Shown here piece after piece: positions 1 through 10,834 of a DNA stretch of 64,000 nucleotides. The notes beneath the pieces were generated by a model. That model worked only from the letters and a program-made list of their open reading frames with translations. It was not told the origin of the DNA and searched no databases. The translations under genes were made by a program, and so were the position numbers. Each line of letters starts with the position of its first letter. Position 1 is the first letter of the stretch. The stretch covers positions 53,151,954 through 53,215,953 of the forward strand of contig NC_080695.1 in NCBI RefSeq assembly GCF_030445035.2. Direction: 5' to 3'. Source of the stretch: Dasypus novemcinctus (taxonomy: Eukaryota; Chordata; Mammalia; Cingulata; Dasypodidae).

Positions 1-1707
1 ATTTGCTTAAAATCTTAAGGTGAGCCAGAGGTGAGCACTTAGGATATTCTTAGGTCTTTCCTGAGTATGTACACAACCCTGGGCATGCACATACTTACAT
101 GTGTGACCTTCTAGATTTCCAGGAATATGTAAAAATTTTCAAAGCCCCTGTGGACATACCATCCCCCAGCTTTTCCTCTATAGCTTTTTGGTTAGTCTAT
201 TGTTTGTGCCAACTGACAGCTACTAGCTCAGGCAGCTGCAAAGTTAAAACACTTACTTGTAATTGCTCTCGATAAATGTTCCTTGGGGAAAAGGCTTTTG
301 ACACTGGGAGAGCTCTGGGTCAGGTAAAATACTGACAGCCTCACAAATAGGGCTCAAAAAAGAAGTCAAATACTGTAAATTCTCTGGTAATGAGGCTTTG
401 AAAGAGCTCCAGCTCCAATGTTCTCTCTCCAATGGCTGCCAGGAGGACTGGTAATGTGGGATGTTATTTATTGAGGCTACCATGTATCTAGAGAGCAGAT
501 TATGGGAATAGAAATGCCATAGAGCTTATAACTTTTACCTAGAATGAGCAGTGTTCTTTAAATAATACTCCCCAAGTTGCTGCAAGACTTTGATATAGTT
601 TCCAGAGTTCTCAAAATCTTAATCATAGCTATTGTTTTGGCCAATTTTTGCTGATTTTATGGAAGAGGAATTTTCAGAGGTCCTTACTCTGCTATTTTCA
701 CAGTTATCACCCTGCTTAATTGTTTTTATCATTGGGAAAAGTCTTCTAAGGATGTCCCCTAGTATAGTAGAAAGGATGACTTATAATTACAATTGTAGAG
801 AATTAGAATTGGGCCATCCTGACTCCAACACTTTTATATACCTCATATTTAATTCCCATAACAACCATGACTGGCAGATGGCATTACTCTCATTTTATAG
901 ATGACAAAACTAAGACTTAGAGAGGTTAGGACACTCACCAAAAGTCACACTGCAAGTAAATGGATGAACAAAATCTGTCTGATGGCAAAGTCTATTCTTT
1001 AGAGTCAGTTATGTCCACACCACCTACATAAGTTTTATCATATCTGCAGACAGTATAATTTCACTACATCTGCTAGCAGTATTGTTCCCTTCCTATTTAT
1101 TCATTAAACAAGCTCATCAAAAAATGAAACAATAAATTTCTTGGAAATAAAATTTTGTATCCCCCTGATGTAAATAAAAAGTCAACAATACTTAAAAATA
1201 AAAGGTAACCATGAAAAGCAGAGGGAAACATGACAGGCGTATCTAGAAGGGAAAATAAGGAAAGGCACACACAGACATACAATGAAATCACGATAATCTT
1301 ATTCAATTCTTGGTAGCTACTTTGGCCTGTGAAAAGCTTGGAGCCTGAGCCCCGCACTCTCCTTATAAGTGGGAAGTACATGAGCGTGAGAGAGATAATA
1401 AGGCCGAAGCTTTCTCCTTCACTTAATTTGAAGGTTTGCACAGGAATCCAAAGGAGCATAACTGTGTGATTCAGGCTCAGGGATGTGAGACATATCAAGG
1501 ACTGGGCAAGGGTATCTACAGCTCACAATCTTGGTCATACTGTTTTTAAAAGGCTTAAATGTTAATATAAGTTTCTATTTCAGGATTTGCATAATTCCCA
1601 GGCAAAAACGTCTACCGCCACCTGTCTGGTAACCTTGAGTCTCATCAGGTTACCTGAAGGTGGCCTCAACTGCCCAAGGTGGACACCAAGACAGAAGCAG
1701 GCTTCAC
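1..1707 (-). other. ACSM5: ACSM5 intron (partial)
   Basis: This stretch follows the donor of the ACSM5 exon and runs to the left edge. I see no further ACSM5 exon in it: the next expected segment (around the WWVNG motif of the family) is absent. It is AT-rich and holds a MIR copy near 830-1010. The remaining open frames are short and unrelated to known proteins. Confidence 0.7.
830..1010 (-). repeat. MIR SINE fragment
   Basis: The series 'tttatagatgacaaaact', 'cttagagaggtta' and 'agtcacactgcaagtaaatgg' matches the MIR core read in reverse orientation. Confidence 0.7.
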
Positions 1708-1911
1708 CTTTTCCAGCTGACTCCACACGTCCAGAATGTCATGGGCGAAGTTGAAGTACTCAGGCACAGGCTGCCTCCCCAGGCTGATGGCTTCCCAGGT
1801 GGCCACAGCCTTCTGAGGTCCAGGGAAAGGTGGTGGCTGCACAGGGGTCCCACAGAGTCCCCGGGCACTCCTCAGGGCCTGGAGGAGCTGGCCTTTCAGC
1901 CACAGCCCCAT
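1708..1911 (-). CDS. ACSM5: ACSM5 first coding exon (acyl-CoA synthetase medium-chain family member 5), partial gene
   Basis: The minus strand reads an ATG at 1911-1909 and 68 codons that end at a GT donor (GTGAAG, just below 1708) in phase 0. The peptide begins MGLWLKGQLLQALR, a basic, hydrophobic mitochondrial targeting sequence, and then has the ACSM-family stretch VATWEAISLGRQ followed by VPEYFNFAHD, which I recognise from human ACSM5. ACSM enzymes activate medium-chain fatty acids to acyl-CoA with ATP in the mitochondrial matrix. An acceptor preceded by a (CT)n tract lies at about 1933-1947 on the plus strand, so the exon probably runs 1708-1932 with 21 bases of 5' UTR. The rest of the gene (AMP-binding domain) would lie left of position 1. 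Human ACSM5 is also divergent from PDILT, which supports the call. I see no defect in this exon. Confidence 0.92.
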
Positions 1912-1932
1912 GCTGCTGCCACCTACCTGTCA
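1912..1932 (-). other. ACSM5: ACSM5 5' UTR part of first coding exon
   Basis: On the minus strand a long CT tract (complement of the AG run at 1934-1947) ends in CTAG, a good splice acceptor, 21 bases before the ATG. This implies a further upstream non-coding exon at a higher coordinate, which I could not locate. Confidence 0.6.
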
Positions 1933-2277
1933 CTAGAGAGAGAGAGAGCAGCTCCCTGAGTGCTGGGCTTTGGGGAGGGAACTGAGGTTGGGGAGCAGCC
2001 TGCAGGGAGTCCTGATGGTGATGATAGCACCATCGTTTTCAGGATGGGGTCTTGGACTTTCATCTCAGCAGTGTGGTTTTGGTCAAGTGGTCAAGTCATT
2101 TCTCCTCTCTGAGCCCAAGGTTCATTCCTTCCACCTCTCACTGCCCGTGGATCTTTGTAGCCTGAGATTCAGAAACCCAGCGCCCACTGCCCGAGGTTCC
2201 ACCCTTCAAAGGTCACCCCTCAAAAAGCCTTTGGCCAATCCTGAACTTGTATGACAAAGCCAAAGAAAGTTCTAGGG

Positions 2278-2612
2278 CAGTGCTCTCCAACAGAAATGTA
2301 ATGTGAACCACACATTTAATTTAAAAATTTCTAGCAACTTCATTGAGAAAAGTAAAAAAAAAAAAACTCAGGTGAAATTAATTTTAATAATACTTTATTT
2401 AACCAGCTATGTCCAAAGTTATTATTAAGTTAATATGCAATCAATATAAAAAGAAATCACTAGGGAGATATTTTACCTTCTTTTCTTTCACGCTAAGTCC
2501 TCAAAATCCAATGTGTACTTTACCTTTACAAGTGCATCTCAACTAGAACTGGCCACATTTCAAATGCTCGACAGTCACAGGTAACAAGTGGCTTCTGTAT
2601 GGGACGGTGCAC
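2278..2612. mobile_element. Non-autonomous hAT (MER1-type) DNA transposon
   Basis: The element opens with CAGTGCTCTCCAACAG and closes with an imperfect inverted copy (TATGGGACGGTGCAC). The interior has the AT-rich sequence and 'actggccacatttcaaatgctc' typical of hAT-Charlie-derived MER elements. The subfamily is not assigned. Confidence 0.65.
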
Positions 2613-2639
2613 TTTTAGTGTCTTATGTGTAATCAATGG

Positions 2640-2785
2640 GTCAGCCACAGCATCAGCATTGCCTGGGAGCTTTTGTTAGAAATGCAAACCCTCAGGCCCC
2701 AACCCTGACCCATGGAATTAGGATCTGTACTTGAACGAGCTCCAGAGGTGAGTGCTGGGCACATTGAAGTTTGAGAAGCCCTAGC
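2640..2785. mobile_element. MER5-like hAT fragment
   Basis: It reads 'catcagcattgcctgggag', 'gttagaaatgcaaaccctcag' and 'gaagtttgagaagccct', in the order of the MER5A/B consensus. The ends are eroded. Confidence 0.65.
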
Positions 2786-2904
2786 CTAGGGCTGGGTCCC
2801 CAGGTTCAGTTCTCTTCTACCCAATGCCACTTGAGAACAATAATAATAAGAGAATAATGGTAATAATAATGGGCAAAAACATATTCCAGCAACAAGAAAA
2901 ATAA

Positions 2905-3045
2905 TAATAACCACTGAGCATTTTGAAAGTGCTTTATAAACATTCTTTCATTGCATCCGTATAACAGAGCTATGAGGGAAGTTTTCCCTGTGAAAGTTTT
3001 CCCTTTTACAGATAAAGTGAGTCTTGGAGAGGCAAACTGGCTTCC
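2905..3045 (-). repeat. MIR SINE fragment next to an AAT-rich simple repeat
   Basis: 'aaagtgctttataaacattc', 'ttttacagataaagtgag' and 'cttggagagg' follow the reverse MIR order. Just upstream (2836-2905) are several (AAT)n blocks. Confidence 0.6.
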
Positions 3046-3640
3046 AGGTCTAGAAAGGCCTCGGCCCCAGCCTGCTCTGTGGCCCCCAACTCAGGGCCTG
3101 TGGCCTCAGGGTCTCCCCTTCCCCAGCCCCCCATGCTCCTCACTCTCCTGAGCTCCACCCAGGCCCATCCCTAGACCCCTGAAGGATTTCTTCCAGCATT
3201 ACCTTGCTCTTGAACCCAGGAAATTCGAAAGCCTTGGGTGTTCTGCTTCAGCTGAGCTGACTGCCTGTAAGCCGCTGGGCTCCTCTGTCCCGCCCCGCTC
3301 CCTGCAGGCTGGCAAAGGCAAGTGGCTGACTCAGCCTTCCACGGGGAACTTTAGCCTCAGACCCAGCCAAGCGAGAACAGAGCCCAAAGCCAGCAGGCCC
3401 AGCGGCTTGAACCGGCCAGGGCACCCACCCCCTAAGCTTGCTCACAAGGCCTGGGAGATTAAACACCAGCTGTCCCGCCTGAGTTGTCTTTCCTAACCCC
3501 TGTCCAGGTGGGTGGTCTCTTCCTCACTGCTGAAAATTCAGGCTGCCAACTAATCTGAGAAGAGAACTGGGATTTTATCAGATTTTAATAGGACACAAGA
3601 GTGATTTCATGAAGCCAGACCACGTCCCTTCTCTACTCAA
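3046..3640. other. GC-rich intergenic stretch upstream of ACSM5
   Basis: No coding region is seen. Around 3270-3360 there is a GC-box-like CCCCGCTCC and an AP-1-like TGACTCA (about 3326). This is a possible location for the missing ACSM5 promoter or non-coding exon, but no TATA box or verified start supports it. Confidence 0.2.
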
Positions 3641-3870
3641 AACCTTCTAGTAATTAGAAAGAGAAAGTCAGTTAGTGGTTTCCAGGAGTGATTCAAACCA
3701 GGAACGCCTGCAAAATGGCCACGAGGAATCTCTTTGAGGTAATAGAAATGTTCTAAGTTTTGATTGTAGCGATGATTGCACAACTCTGTAAGTTTACTAA
3801 CAAAATCATGAAATTGTATGCTTAGAGTGAGTGAATCTTACAGGATGCAAATTATACCTAAATAAACCCA
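3641..3870 (+). mobile_element. L1 3' end fragment
   Basis: The order 'gtggtttccaggag', 'gaggtaatagaaatgttcta', 'gattgtagcgatgattgcac' and 'aattatacctaaataaa' matches the 3' UTR end of older mammalian L1 (L1M type), sense orientation. Confidence 0.65.
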
Positions 3871-4335
3871 TTGCTGTTGTAGTTCTTTTTGAAAAGCCTC
3901 TGATGGTTCGCTATCAGAATAAAAGGCAAATTCCTGGCAGCAGCCTCAAGAGCCCACAGGACTTCACATAATCTCCTCTGATGTCCTCTCTCACTGCTCA
4001 CCCCCTGGCTCAGTCCGCCCCAGCCTGCCTACGGGGATTGCCTTGCTGTCCTTTGAAGTTCTGGCCCTCTGGGAACACAACCAACAAAAATATCCTTGTA
4101 TTGTTTGCCAACGTCCCGTGGTACAAATATCCTTACCCCTGCCAGTTTCAAGCTACCAATGTTTTAGCAACCAGCTTGTGAAATTCCAGAATAGTAGCAA
4201 TGGGCTCTCATGTGTCCCTGCAAGCTTGCTGTAGCCCAGCATTGCTTCACGTCTTTTTGCTTGTTAGCATCTCTTTCTTCCACCTGGTTGGCTATCTTGT
4301 CCCCTACAGGTCTCTAAATAGCACAGGAACCCTCT
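3871..4335 (+). mobile_element. L2-like LINE fragment
   Basis: Weak similarity to the 3' part of LINE L2, for example 'gaaaagcctctgatggttcgc' and then 'aaaggcaaattcctggcagc'. Its short open frames do not resemble host proteins. Confidence 0.35.
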
Positions 4336-4359
4336 CCCATCTGATATTGCCTACCTGCC

Positions 4360-4770
4360 TACTGGAGATTGAATTATGATCCCCACAAAAGACATGTTCA
4401 AGTCCTAAACCCCATCTTATGGGTATGACACATTTGTAAACATATCATGGAAGATGTTATTAGTTAAGGTGTGCCCAGACAGAAGGAGGGCAGCCCTTGA
4501 TCTAATATGGCTGAAGTCTTTACAAACAAAGGGAGTTGGACATGGAAGTAGAAGAAACCAGTGGAGGAGACACACAGACACAGATTGCCACGTGCTGGCG
4601 GATTGCCAGAAAGCCATCACCAGAACCCTACAGACGTTGGAAAAATCACAGCCTTGCTGACACCTTGATTTTGAACTTCTAGCCTTCAAATCTGTGGTCC
4701 ATAAATTCCTGTTGTTTAAGCCAAGCAGTGTGTGGTAATTGTCATAGTAGCACTGGCAAACTAAGACACT
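4360..4770 (+). mobile_element. MaLR (MLT1-type) solo LTR
   Basis: The sequence follows the MLT1 LTR order: 'ccccacaaaagacatgttca', 'agtcctaaaccccatc', 'gattgccagaaagccatc', 'gctgacaccttgattttgaa', 'cttctagccttcaaatctgtg', 'cctgttgtttaagcca' and 'ggcaaactaaga'. No internal retroviral sequence adjoins it, so it is a solo LTR of the ERVL-MaLR class. Confidence 0.75.
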
Positions 4771-4835
4771 GCCCCTTCCCTGCTTGATTTTCCTCCTTAA
4801 CGTTTATATCCATCTAACAGTCAATATTTTTCATT
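4771..4835 (+). mobile_element. L2 fragment, left half (split by the L1 insertion)
   Basis: 'ccccttccctgcttgatttt' and 'cctccttaacgtttatatcc' fit the 3' region of L2, and the match resumes after the L1 at about 9086. A single L2 copy was therefore interrupted. Confidence 0.5.
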
Positions 4836-4869
4836 TTTACAATTTTTAGAAATTTATCAAAGTATATCC

Positions 4870-5525
4870 ATCATATATAAGCATACATAAACAATATGTG
4901 TATAGTAATAGTTGTGAACTTACAAAACAAACATACATAATATAATACAGGGCTCTCACACCTCACCCTACGACCTATACCTTGCAATGTCGTGAAACAT
5001 TTTTAACTAATGATTAAAGAGCATCCCCCAAATATTACTACTAATCAAAGTATTTTTCCCCCAACCTACCCTATTATTATTATATCATTTCTACATGAAC
5101 ATACTTAAGCAATAAGTATATAGTAAAAGTTGTGAATTTACAACGCAAACGTGCATGACATCATGCAGGGGTCCCATACATCAACCCACCACCAACACGC
5201 TGCATTGTTATGAGACATTTGTTACAAATTATGAAAGAATATTGTCAAAATCTTATCACTAACTATAATCCTTATCTTACATTTGGTGTATTTTCCCCAG
5301 ACCCACCCTATTATTATTTTTAAAATATAGTTTTATGGCAGAAGTTGTAAACTTACAAAACAATCATGTGCATGTGCAGAATTCCCATACAACACCCCTC
5401 AATCCACACACCACACCATGGTGGAACTTTGTTACAGATTATGAGATAATATCATCAGATTATTACCAGGTCCATAGGGTACAGTTCACACACTTTTTCC
5501 ATACTCCCCCATTATCAATACAGTA
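4870..5525 (-). repeat. Three tandem ~215-bp units in the L1 3' UTR
   Basis: The phrase 'gttgtgaacttacaaaac' recurs at 4911, 5129 (gttgtgaatttacaacgc) and 5344 (gttgtaaacttacaaaac), giving spacings of 218 and 215 bases. Each is followed by a variant of 'cccatacatcaaccc' and then of 'gttacaaattatgaaa'. The units are diverged from one another. Confidence 0.8.
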
Positions 5526-5939
5526 CATCTTTGGCATAGATGCACAAATAGTACATGATTACTGTTAACCACAATCCATAAGTCACTCCAGTTGTATTTT
5601 TCCCATGCTTCTCCACATTCCCACCACCCTGCAATAGTGATGTACATGTGCTCTAGCTCCCAAAGGACACTCTTGCATCTGTACCATCAGCCGCAATTTT
5701 CATCAACCTCTGGGTTTACTGTGTTATTCAGCCCCTAGAATATTCTCTAACTTTCTGTGAATTGGCATTTACATCCCTAGACTACCATTTTCAGCCACAT
5801 TCTGATTTATAAACCAGCTGTTACTCATAATGTGTTACCATCAACTCTGTACATTTCCATACTTTTTACAGTAAAGTTCATTAAAATGAATACATTAAAC
5901 ATCAGCAGTCCATCTCAGTCCTCCTCTTCTCTCCTTTAA

Positions 5940-6640
5940 GAATCCACTGCCTACCACCAAATCTTAAAGATATTTTTCTACATTTTCTTTTAGAAGCTTT
6001 ATGGTTCTTGATTTTATATTTAGGCTTTTTATCCAATTTGAGTTAGTTTTTGGATAAGTTAGTTTTTGAAATAGGGGTCCTTTTTCCTTTTTTTGGCTGT
6101 GAATATCCAGTTCTCTCGGCACCATTTGTCAAATGGAGTTTCTGCCAAACCTGAGTGGGTTTGACAGGCTAGTCAAAAATCACTTGACCATAGAGGTGAA
6201 GGTCTGTTTCTGAACCATCATTTCAGTTCCATTGGTCTGTGTGTCTGTCTTTATGCCAGTACCATGGTGTTTTTACCACTGTAGTTAGGTAATACAATTT
6301 TAATTTCAGAAACAAGAGTCTTCCAACTTTGCTTTGCCATTTTAAGATGCTTCTGGCTATTTAGGAACTCTTACTCTTTGAAATAAATTTGATAATCATG
6401 CTTTCCATTTATTTTTAAAATGCTGATGGAATTTTTATTGGGATTGCGTTGAATCTGTTATATTAATTTGAGTAGAAGTGACATCTTAATGGTATTTGGT
6501 CTTCCAATCCATGAGCATGGAATGTTCTTCCAGTTATTTAGGTCTTTTTAAAGTGTCTTTTAACAGTGAGTTGTAGTTTTCTGAATACAAGTGCTTTACA
6601 TCATTGGTTAAATTTATTCCTGGCAATTTGGGTTTTATTT
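5940..6640 (-). pseudogene. L1 ORF2 C-terminal relic
   Basis: The plus strand reads 'ttatatttaggctttttatc', 'gaatatccagttctctcggc', 'accatttgtcaaatgg', 'ccattggtctgtgtgtctg' and 'atgccagtaccatggtg'. This is the antisense of the L1 ORF2 region downstream of the reverse transcriptase fingers and palm. Frames are broken by stops. It joins ORF1 sequence directly at its 5' side, so the ORF2 N-terminal half is missing. Confidence 0.75.
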
Positions 6641-6749
6641 GTCATATTTTATTTTCCCCACTCTTTTGATACTTATAGTTACCTTTATTGATATAATCTT
6701 CATTTCTAGACTCTTTTCCAGGCCTCCCTCTCTTGTCTTTTCTTTTCAG

Positions 6750-7622
6750 GCTGCAGCATACCCTTTATTTCCTGTAAAGCCAGTCCCTTGGTTACAAATT
6801 CTCTCAATTTCTGTTTATCTGTGAATATTCTAAACTCATTCTCATTTTTGAAAGACAATCTTGCTGGATATAAGATTTTTGACTGGAATTTTTTCTCTTG
6901 TAGTATCTTAGCTATATCATACTACTGTATTCTTGCCCTCATGGTTTCTGGTGAGAAATCAGCACTTATTCTTATTGGGTATCCTTTAAATGTTATGCAT
7001 TTCTTTTCCTTTGCTGTTCTCAGAATTCTCTTTGTCTTTGGCATTTGACATTCTGATGAGTATGAGTCTCAGAGTTGGTCTATTTGGATTTATTCAGATG
7101 GGACTACGTTGTGCTTCATGGACATGGATATCTATGTCCTTAAATAGGGTTGGGAAATTTTCTACCATTATTTCTTCAAATATTCCTTCTGCCCCCTTTT
7201 CCTTCTCTTCTTTTGGGACACTCATGACACATATGTTTGCATGTCGCTTGCTGTTGCTTAGTTCCCTGAGACTTTGTTCAATTTTTTCCATTCTTTTCTT
7301 CATCTGTTCTTTTGTATGTTCACTTTCAGAGGCCATTTCTTCAAGCTCACCAATCCTTTCTTCTGCCTCCTCATATCTGCTATTATATTATTCCAATGTA
7401 TTTTTAATTTCATTTTTTGTGCCTTTCATTTCCATAAGATCTGTTATTTTTCTATGTATGCTTTCAAATCCTTCTCTGTGCTCATCCAATATCTTTTTGA
7501 ATATCCTTAATCTCTTTAGCATCCTTATAGAATTTATTAAGATTTGTTTGAACATCTCTGATTAATTGTCTCAACTCCTTTATGTCATCTGGAGGCTTAT
7601 CTTGCTCCTTTAACTGGGCCAT
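6750..7622 (-). pseudogene. L1 ORF1p relic (coiled coil, RRM, C-terminal domain)
   Basis: From an ATG at 7622-7620 the minus strand encodes a charged, heptad-like coiled-coil region and then the ORF1p RRM motif set (ANICVMSVPKEE, then FEEIMVENFP, then IHVHEAQRSP at about 7250-7094). Further on is a C-terminal domain (LYPARLSF, FTDKQKLREFV). At least two in-frame stops interrupt it, one near 7390 and one near 6927. ORF1p is the RNA-binding chaperone of LINE-1. This copy is not functional. Confidence 0.75.
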
Positions 7623-8044
7623 ATCTTCCTGTTTCTTGGTGTAGATTGTGATTTTTTATTGGTATTTTGGCATGTAACTTACTAGAGTATTTATTCTGGT
7701 TGCAGTTTCTCTCTTTACTTTAGGGCTTTTTTGCCCTTTCTCCCTTGCTGGTTGTGTAGTAGGAGCCAAAGATGTAGTTGGTGCTGTAAGCTGTGGTGGC
7801 TCAAGCTGCCCTCATTTCCCCAAGGACTGATGAAGCTTCTCCCAACTTTCTCCTTGGACAGGAGTCGGGACAGAGCCACAGCCATGTGTAATAAAGAAGT
7901 CATGTAGGCCTAGACTGTAGTTGCCCAGAGAGACTGATGAAGCTTCATACCCCTTTCTCCCCTGCCTGGGGCAGGGATAGAGCTGCAGGTGTGGGCAGTG
8001 ATCTATGCCCTGCAAGTCCAAAATGACCACAGTTGCCCCAGTAG

Positions 8045-8860
8045 ACTGTGGACTATTCAGTCTGTGCCAGCCAAATGTACCTACAGTTACCTAGAGAGGC
8101 TGGTACAGGGCCTGCCAGCTTCCTCCCTGCTAGAGGTGGAGCTGAAGCCTAGCCTAGGGCTGCAGGCTGATCTGGGTGAAAGAAGCCACTCCCTACCTTT
8201 ACTGTGATTTTCAGTCAGCCCAGCCTTCCCTCATGCTGGTGGCAGAGTCAAAATTGTGGCTACCAGACTCTTTCCACTTGGACAGTTTCAAACTTTAGCT
8301 GTTCTTAGGGTTATTCTTTAGCCCACCAAATTTACTTACCAGTATCTGAAATCAGTGACCAACTATCTCTTCCTCCCCTGTTTTTGGGAAATGGAGCTTC
8401 TAACTCTAGCCACAGAACAGCTCCCGAGGTGCCTTGTGTTGCCAGAGGAGGATAATTACCAGCCTCTGAGGTGAGGCCTGTATTTTCCTGGAGAGGCTGG
8501 CACAGGTCCTCCCAGCTTCCTCTCTGCCAGAGTTGTGGCTGGGGCTTATGCTAAAGCTGCAATCTGATCCTAATAGAAAGAAGGTGGTCCCCACCAGCAC
8601 TGTGATTTTCAATATGTCCTGCTTCCCCTCATGCCAGAGGTGGAGTTAAAATGGTGGCTACTGGCCTCTTTCTGACTTGGACAAGTTCAAACTTTAGCTG
8701 TTCTTAGGGCTATTCTTTAGCCTGACGAATTTACTCATCAGTAGCTGAAGTTGGTGTCCAACTGTCTCTTCTTCCCCCTATTTTTGGGAAGAGGAGCTTT
8801 CAATTTCAGCCGCGGAACAGCTCCCGAGGTGGCTTGTGCCTCCAGTGGAGGATGGGCACC
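8045..8860 (-). repeat. Two tandem ~400-bp units in the L1 5' UTR
   Basis: Matching blocks sit about 400 bases apart: 'gaacagctcccgaggtg' at 8415 and 8815, 'ttcaaactttagctgttctt' at 8287 and 8686, and 'gagaggctgg' near 8094 and 8491. A shorter duplication of about 107 bases adjoins it ('actgatgaagctt' near 7827 and 7934). Tandem 5' UTR units are known promoter monomers in some L1 lineages. Confidence 0.8.
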
Positions 8861-9085
8861 AGCCTCCGGGGTGTGGAGCCTCTACTTACGAGTCTTCTCT
8901 GCAGATGGGCAGTCTCCTCTTTCCACTCCTTCAAGGATGTTTCAGGATGCTCTTCTGGTCTCCTGGAGGCCCCAAATAGGTGCTTTAGATAGCTCTAGGT
9001 GACTACCAACTGCCCTGTAGCATGAACTGACTCTAGGAGCACCTTACTCTGCCATCTTGCTGGTTGTCCCATTTTTTAAATTTTA

Positions 9086-9245
9086 TATCACCCCCCCACA
9101 CACACACATATACCATACATGAATATAAACTCCATGAGGACAGGGATTTGGGATTTTCGCACTACCATATCTCCAGCTCTTCGAACCATGCCTGGTGCAT
9201 TGTGAGAGTTCAGTAAATACTTGTGGAATCAGTGAATAGAAAATA
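9086..9245 (+). mobile_element. L2 fragment, right half
   Basis: 'aaactccatgaggacaggga', 'ccatgcctggtgcattgtg' and 'agtaaatacttgtggaatc' match the L2 3' terminus. This is the continuation of the piece at 4771-4835 across the L1. It includes a short C/CA-rich tract at 9091-9110. Confidence 0.65.
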
Positions 9246-10834
9246 ATTAATAATCAGTGGACACTTTTCTATTGCCAGATAATGTGCTGAGACTTTGCAG
9301 AGGAGTGGTTTATCCTCTGATACTCTGGGTGCAAGGTATTTTTTCCCCCCACAATCAAATCAAACCTGGTGCAAGTTCTTGGTCACAAGGACCTGTGGGA
9401 ACTCCAGGATCATTCTGATGTCACAGAGGCCCTGGGAGATCTTGGAGAAAGACCTCATCCTAGGGTGGGAGAGTTCTTGACACAATTGCGAAAAAGAATT
9501 CAAGGACTAATCGTATAGACGTAAGAAAACTTAATGCAAAGTGCCTGGGTATGCTCCAACATGAGCTGCACCTGCTGAGGCTGGGGCTGCTGTTTATTGA
9601 GGCTGGATCCCTCCCCCCTCTTCCCTTCCCTGTAAATGAGGACTCAGAAGTCCCAATGTTCTCACAGGTCTGCTTTATGCAAAAGAGGATTTGAGAACTA
9701 CAACACTTTACCGGCTCCACATTCTTTAGAGTAGGTACTGTCCAGTGGAGGGGTTGGTGCAGCATGTGGGGGTCAGGAGATGGGTGGGCCTTTTGTCATC
9801 TGGTATCCTCTGGCATTAGGCCTTGGGCGGGTAAGTTTTTCACTGTGGTCAGGTATTATCTGATGGTGATTTTCCTTTTGGTTCTCCTCCATTGCTGAAT
9901 TATCTCCCTTCTTCTACCCTTCCAACCCTCAGTTTTAATCTTCAGAGTATCTTCCTTAGCCCTAGAATTGGATGAATCCCTCTAATAAAGTAGGGGTGAC
10001 AGGTGCCCCATAGAAAGAATGCTTAGGCCCTGATGGCCTACCTTCAGCAATTGCACACCACCCTTGGGATCCATCCCCCACTGTACTTTGTCCCCCTGTG
10101 GCTCTGTCTCATTTCCTCGTTAGGCCAGTGTGGTCCATTTCCAGGTGGGCAGCTCCTCTCCCTCCCTGCCACAGGAATTCCTCTACTCGGCCCTCAAGTT
10201 CTCCTTCCTCGATTCCCAGTCCTCTACTGGGTCCAGGCAACCGTCTTCATCTCTGCATTTCCAGCTGGATCCAAGGAGAGGTGGACAGGCCCATTACCTG
10301 TCCTTCAGGAGACCTGGTCCCCACATCAGTACTCTCCACCAGTATTTGACAAGACTTGGGCAGCAGACACCTGGGGCTACAAATTGAGAATAATAATGAT
10401 ATTGATAATAATAATAATAACCACCTCCATTCGTGTGTTCATTTGACAGGTATTTACAAAGTGCCTCTTACATTCTAGGCAAAGCAGTTATCCGGCATTA
10501 AGAAAGTGATTCATGCCATGAAGGAAAACAAAGCTGGGAAAGAGGACAGGGAGTGTCCAAAAGGGGGTTGGGGCAGCAACAATTTTAAACAAAGTGGCCA
10601 GGGAAGACCTGGCTGAGCAAGAGACATTTAAGCAAAGACTCAAAGGAGGTAAAGAGAGTGAACTTGACTCTGGGGGAAGAGCTTCCCAGGCAGAGAAACT
10701 ACATGTGCAAAGGCCCTGGGGTGGGAGCATGACCGTATTCAAGGGAAGGCAAGGAGGTCAGGGAGGTGGAAACAGAGTGAGCAGGAGCACTACGGGGAGG
10801 TGGGAGAGGTGATGGGAGGGTGCTTCCTGCCTCC

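Larger units (their letters stand above)
4849..9069 (-). mobile_element. Half-L1-like LINE-1: 5' UTR, ORF1 relic, short ORF2 3' piece, 3' UTR
   Basis: Read on the minus strand, the element starts at about 9069 with GGGACAACCAGCAAGATGGC, the usual form of a mammalian L1 5' end. It continues through a 1.4-kb 5' UTR with tandem duplications, an ORF1 relic (about 7622-6750), a short segment matching the C-terminal end of ORF2 (about 6640-5940) and a long 3' UTR with three tandem units. The endonuclease and reverse transcriptase core of ORF2, roughly 3 kb in a complete L1, is absent. The flanks are near-identical: 'catttttacaattttta' at 4832-4848 and 'cattttttaaatttta' at 9070-9085, consistent with an eroded target-site duplication. 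An interrupted L2 lies on both sides. This layout resembles HAL1 (half-L1) elements or an internally deleted L1. No clear poly(A) tail remains. Confidence 0.75.

Noticed and set aside
6990-7565. 191-codon Ser/Phe-rich frame on the plus strand that looks like a membrane protein
   Set aside because: It is the antisense of the L1 ORF1 relic; the minus strand carries the recognisable ORF1p motifs.
9470-9990. Possible retroviral LTR
   Set aside because: Some resemblance to LTR ends, but I saw no convincing TG...CA borders, poly(A) signal position or internal sequence; left as an unassigned repeat.
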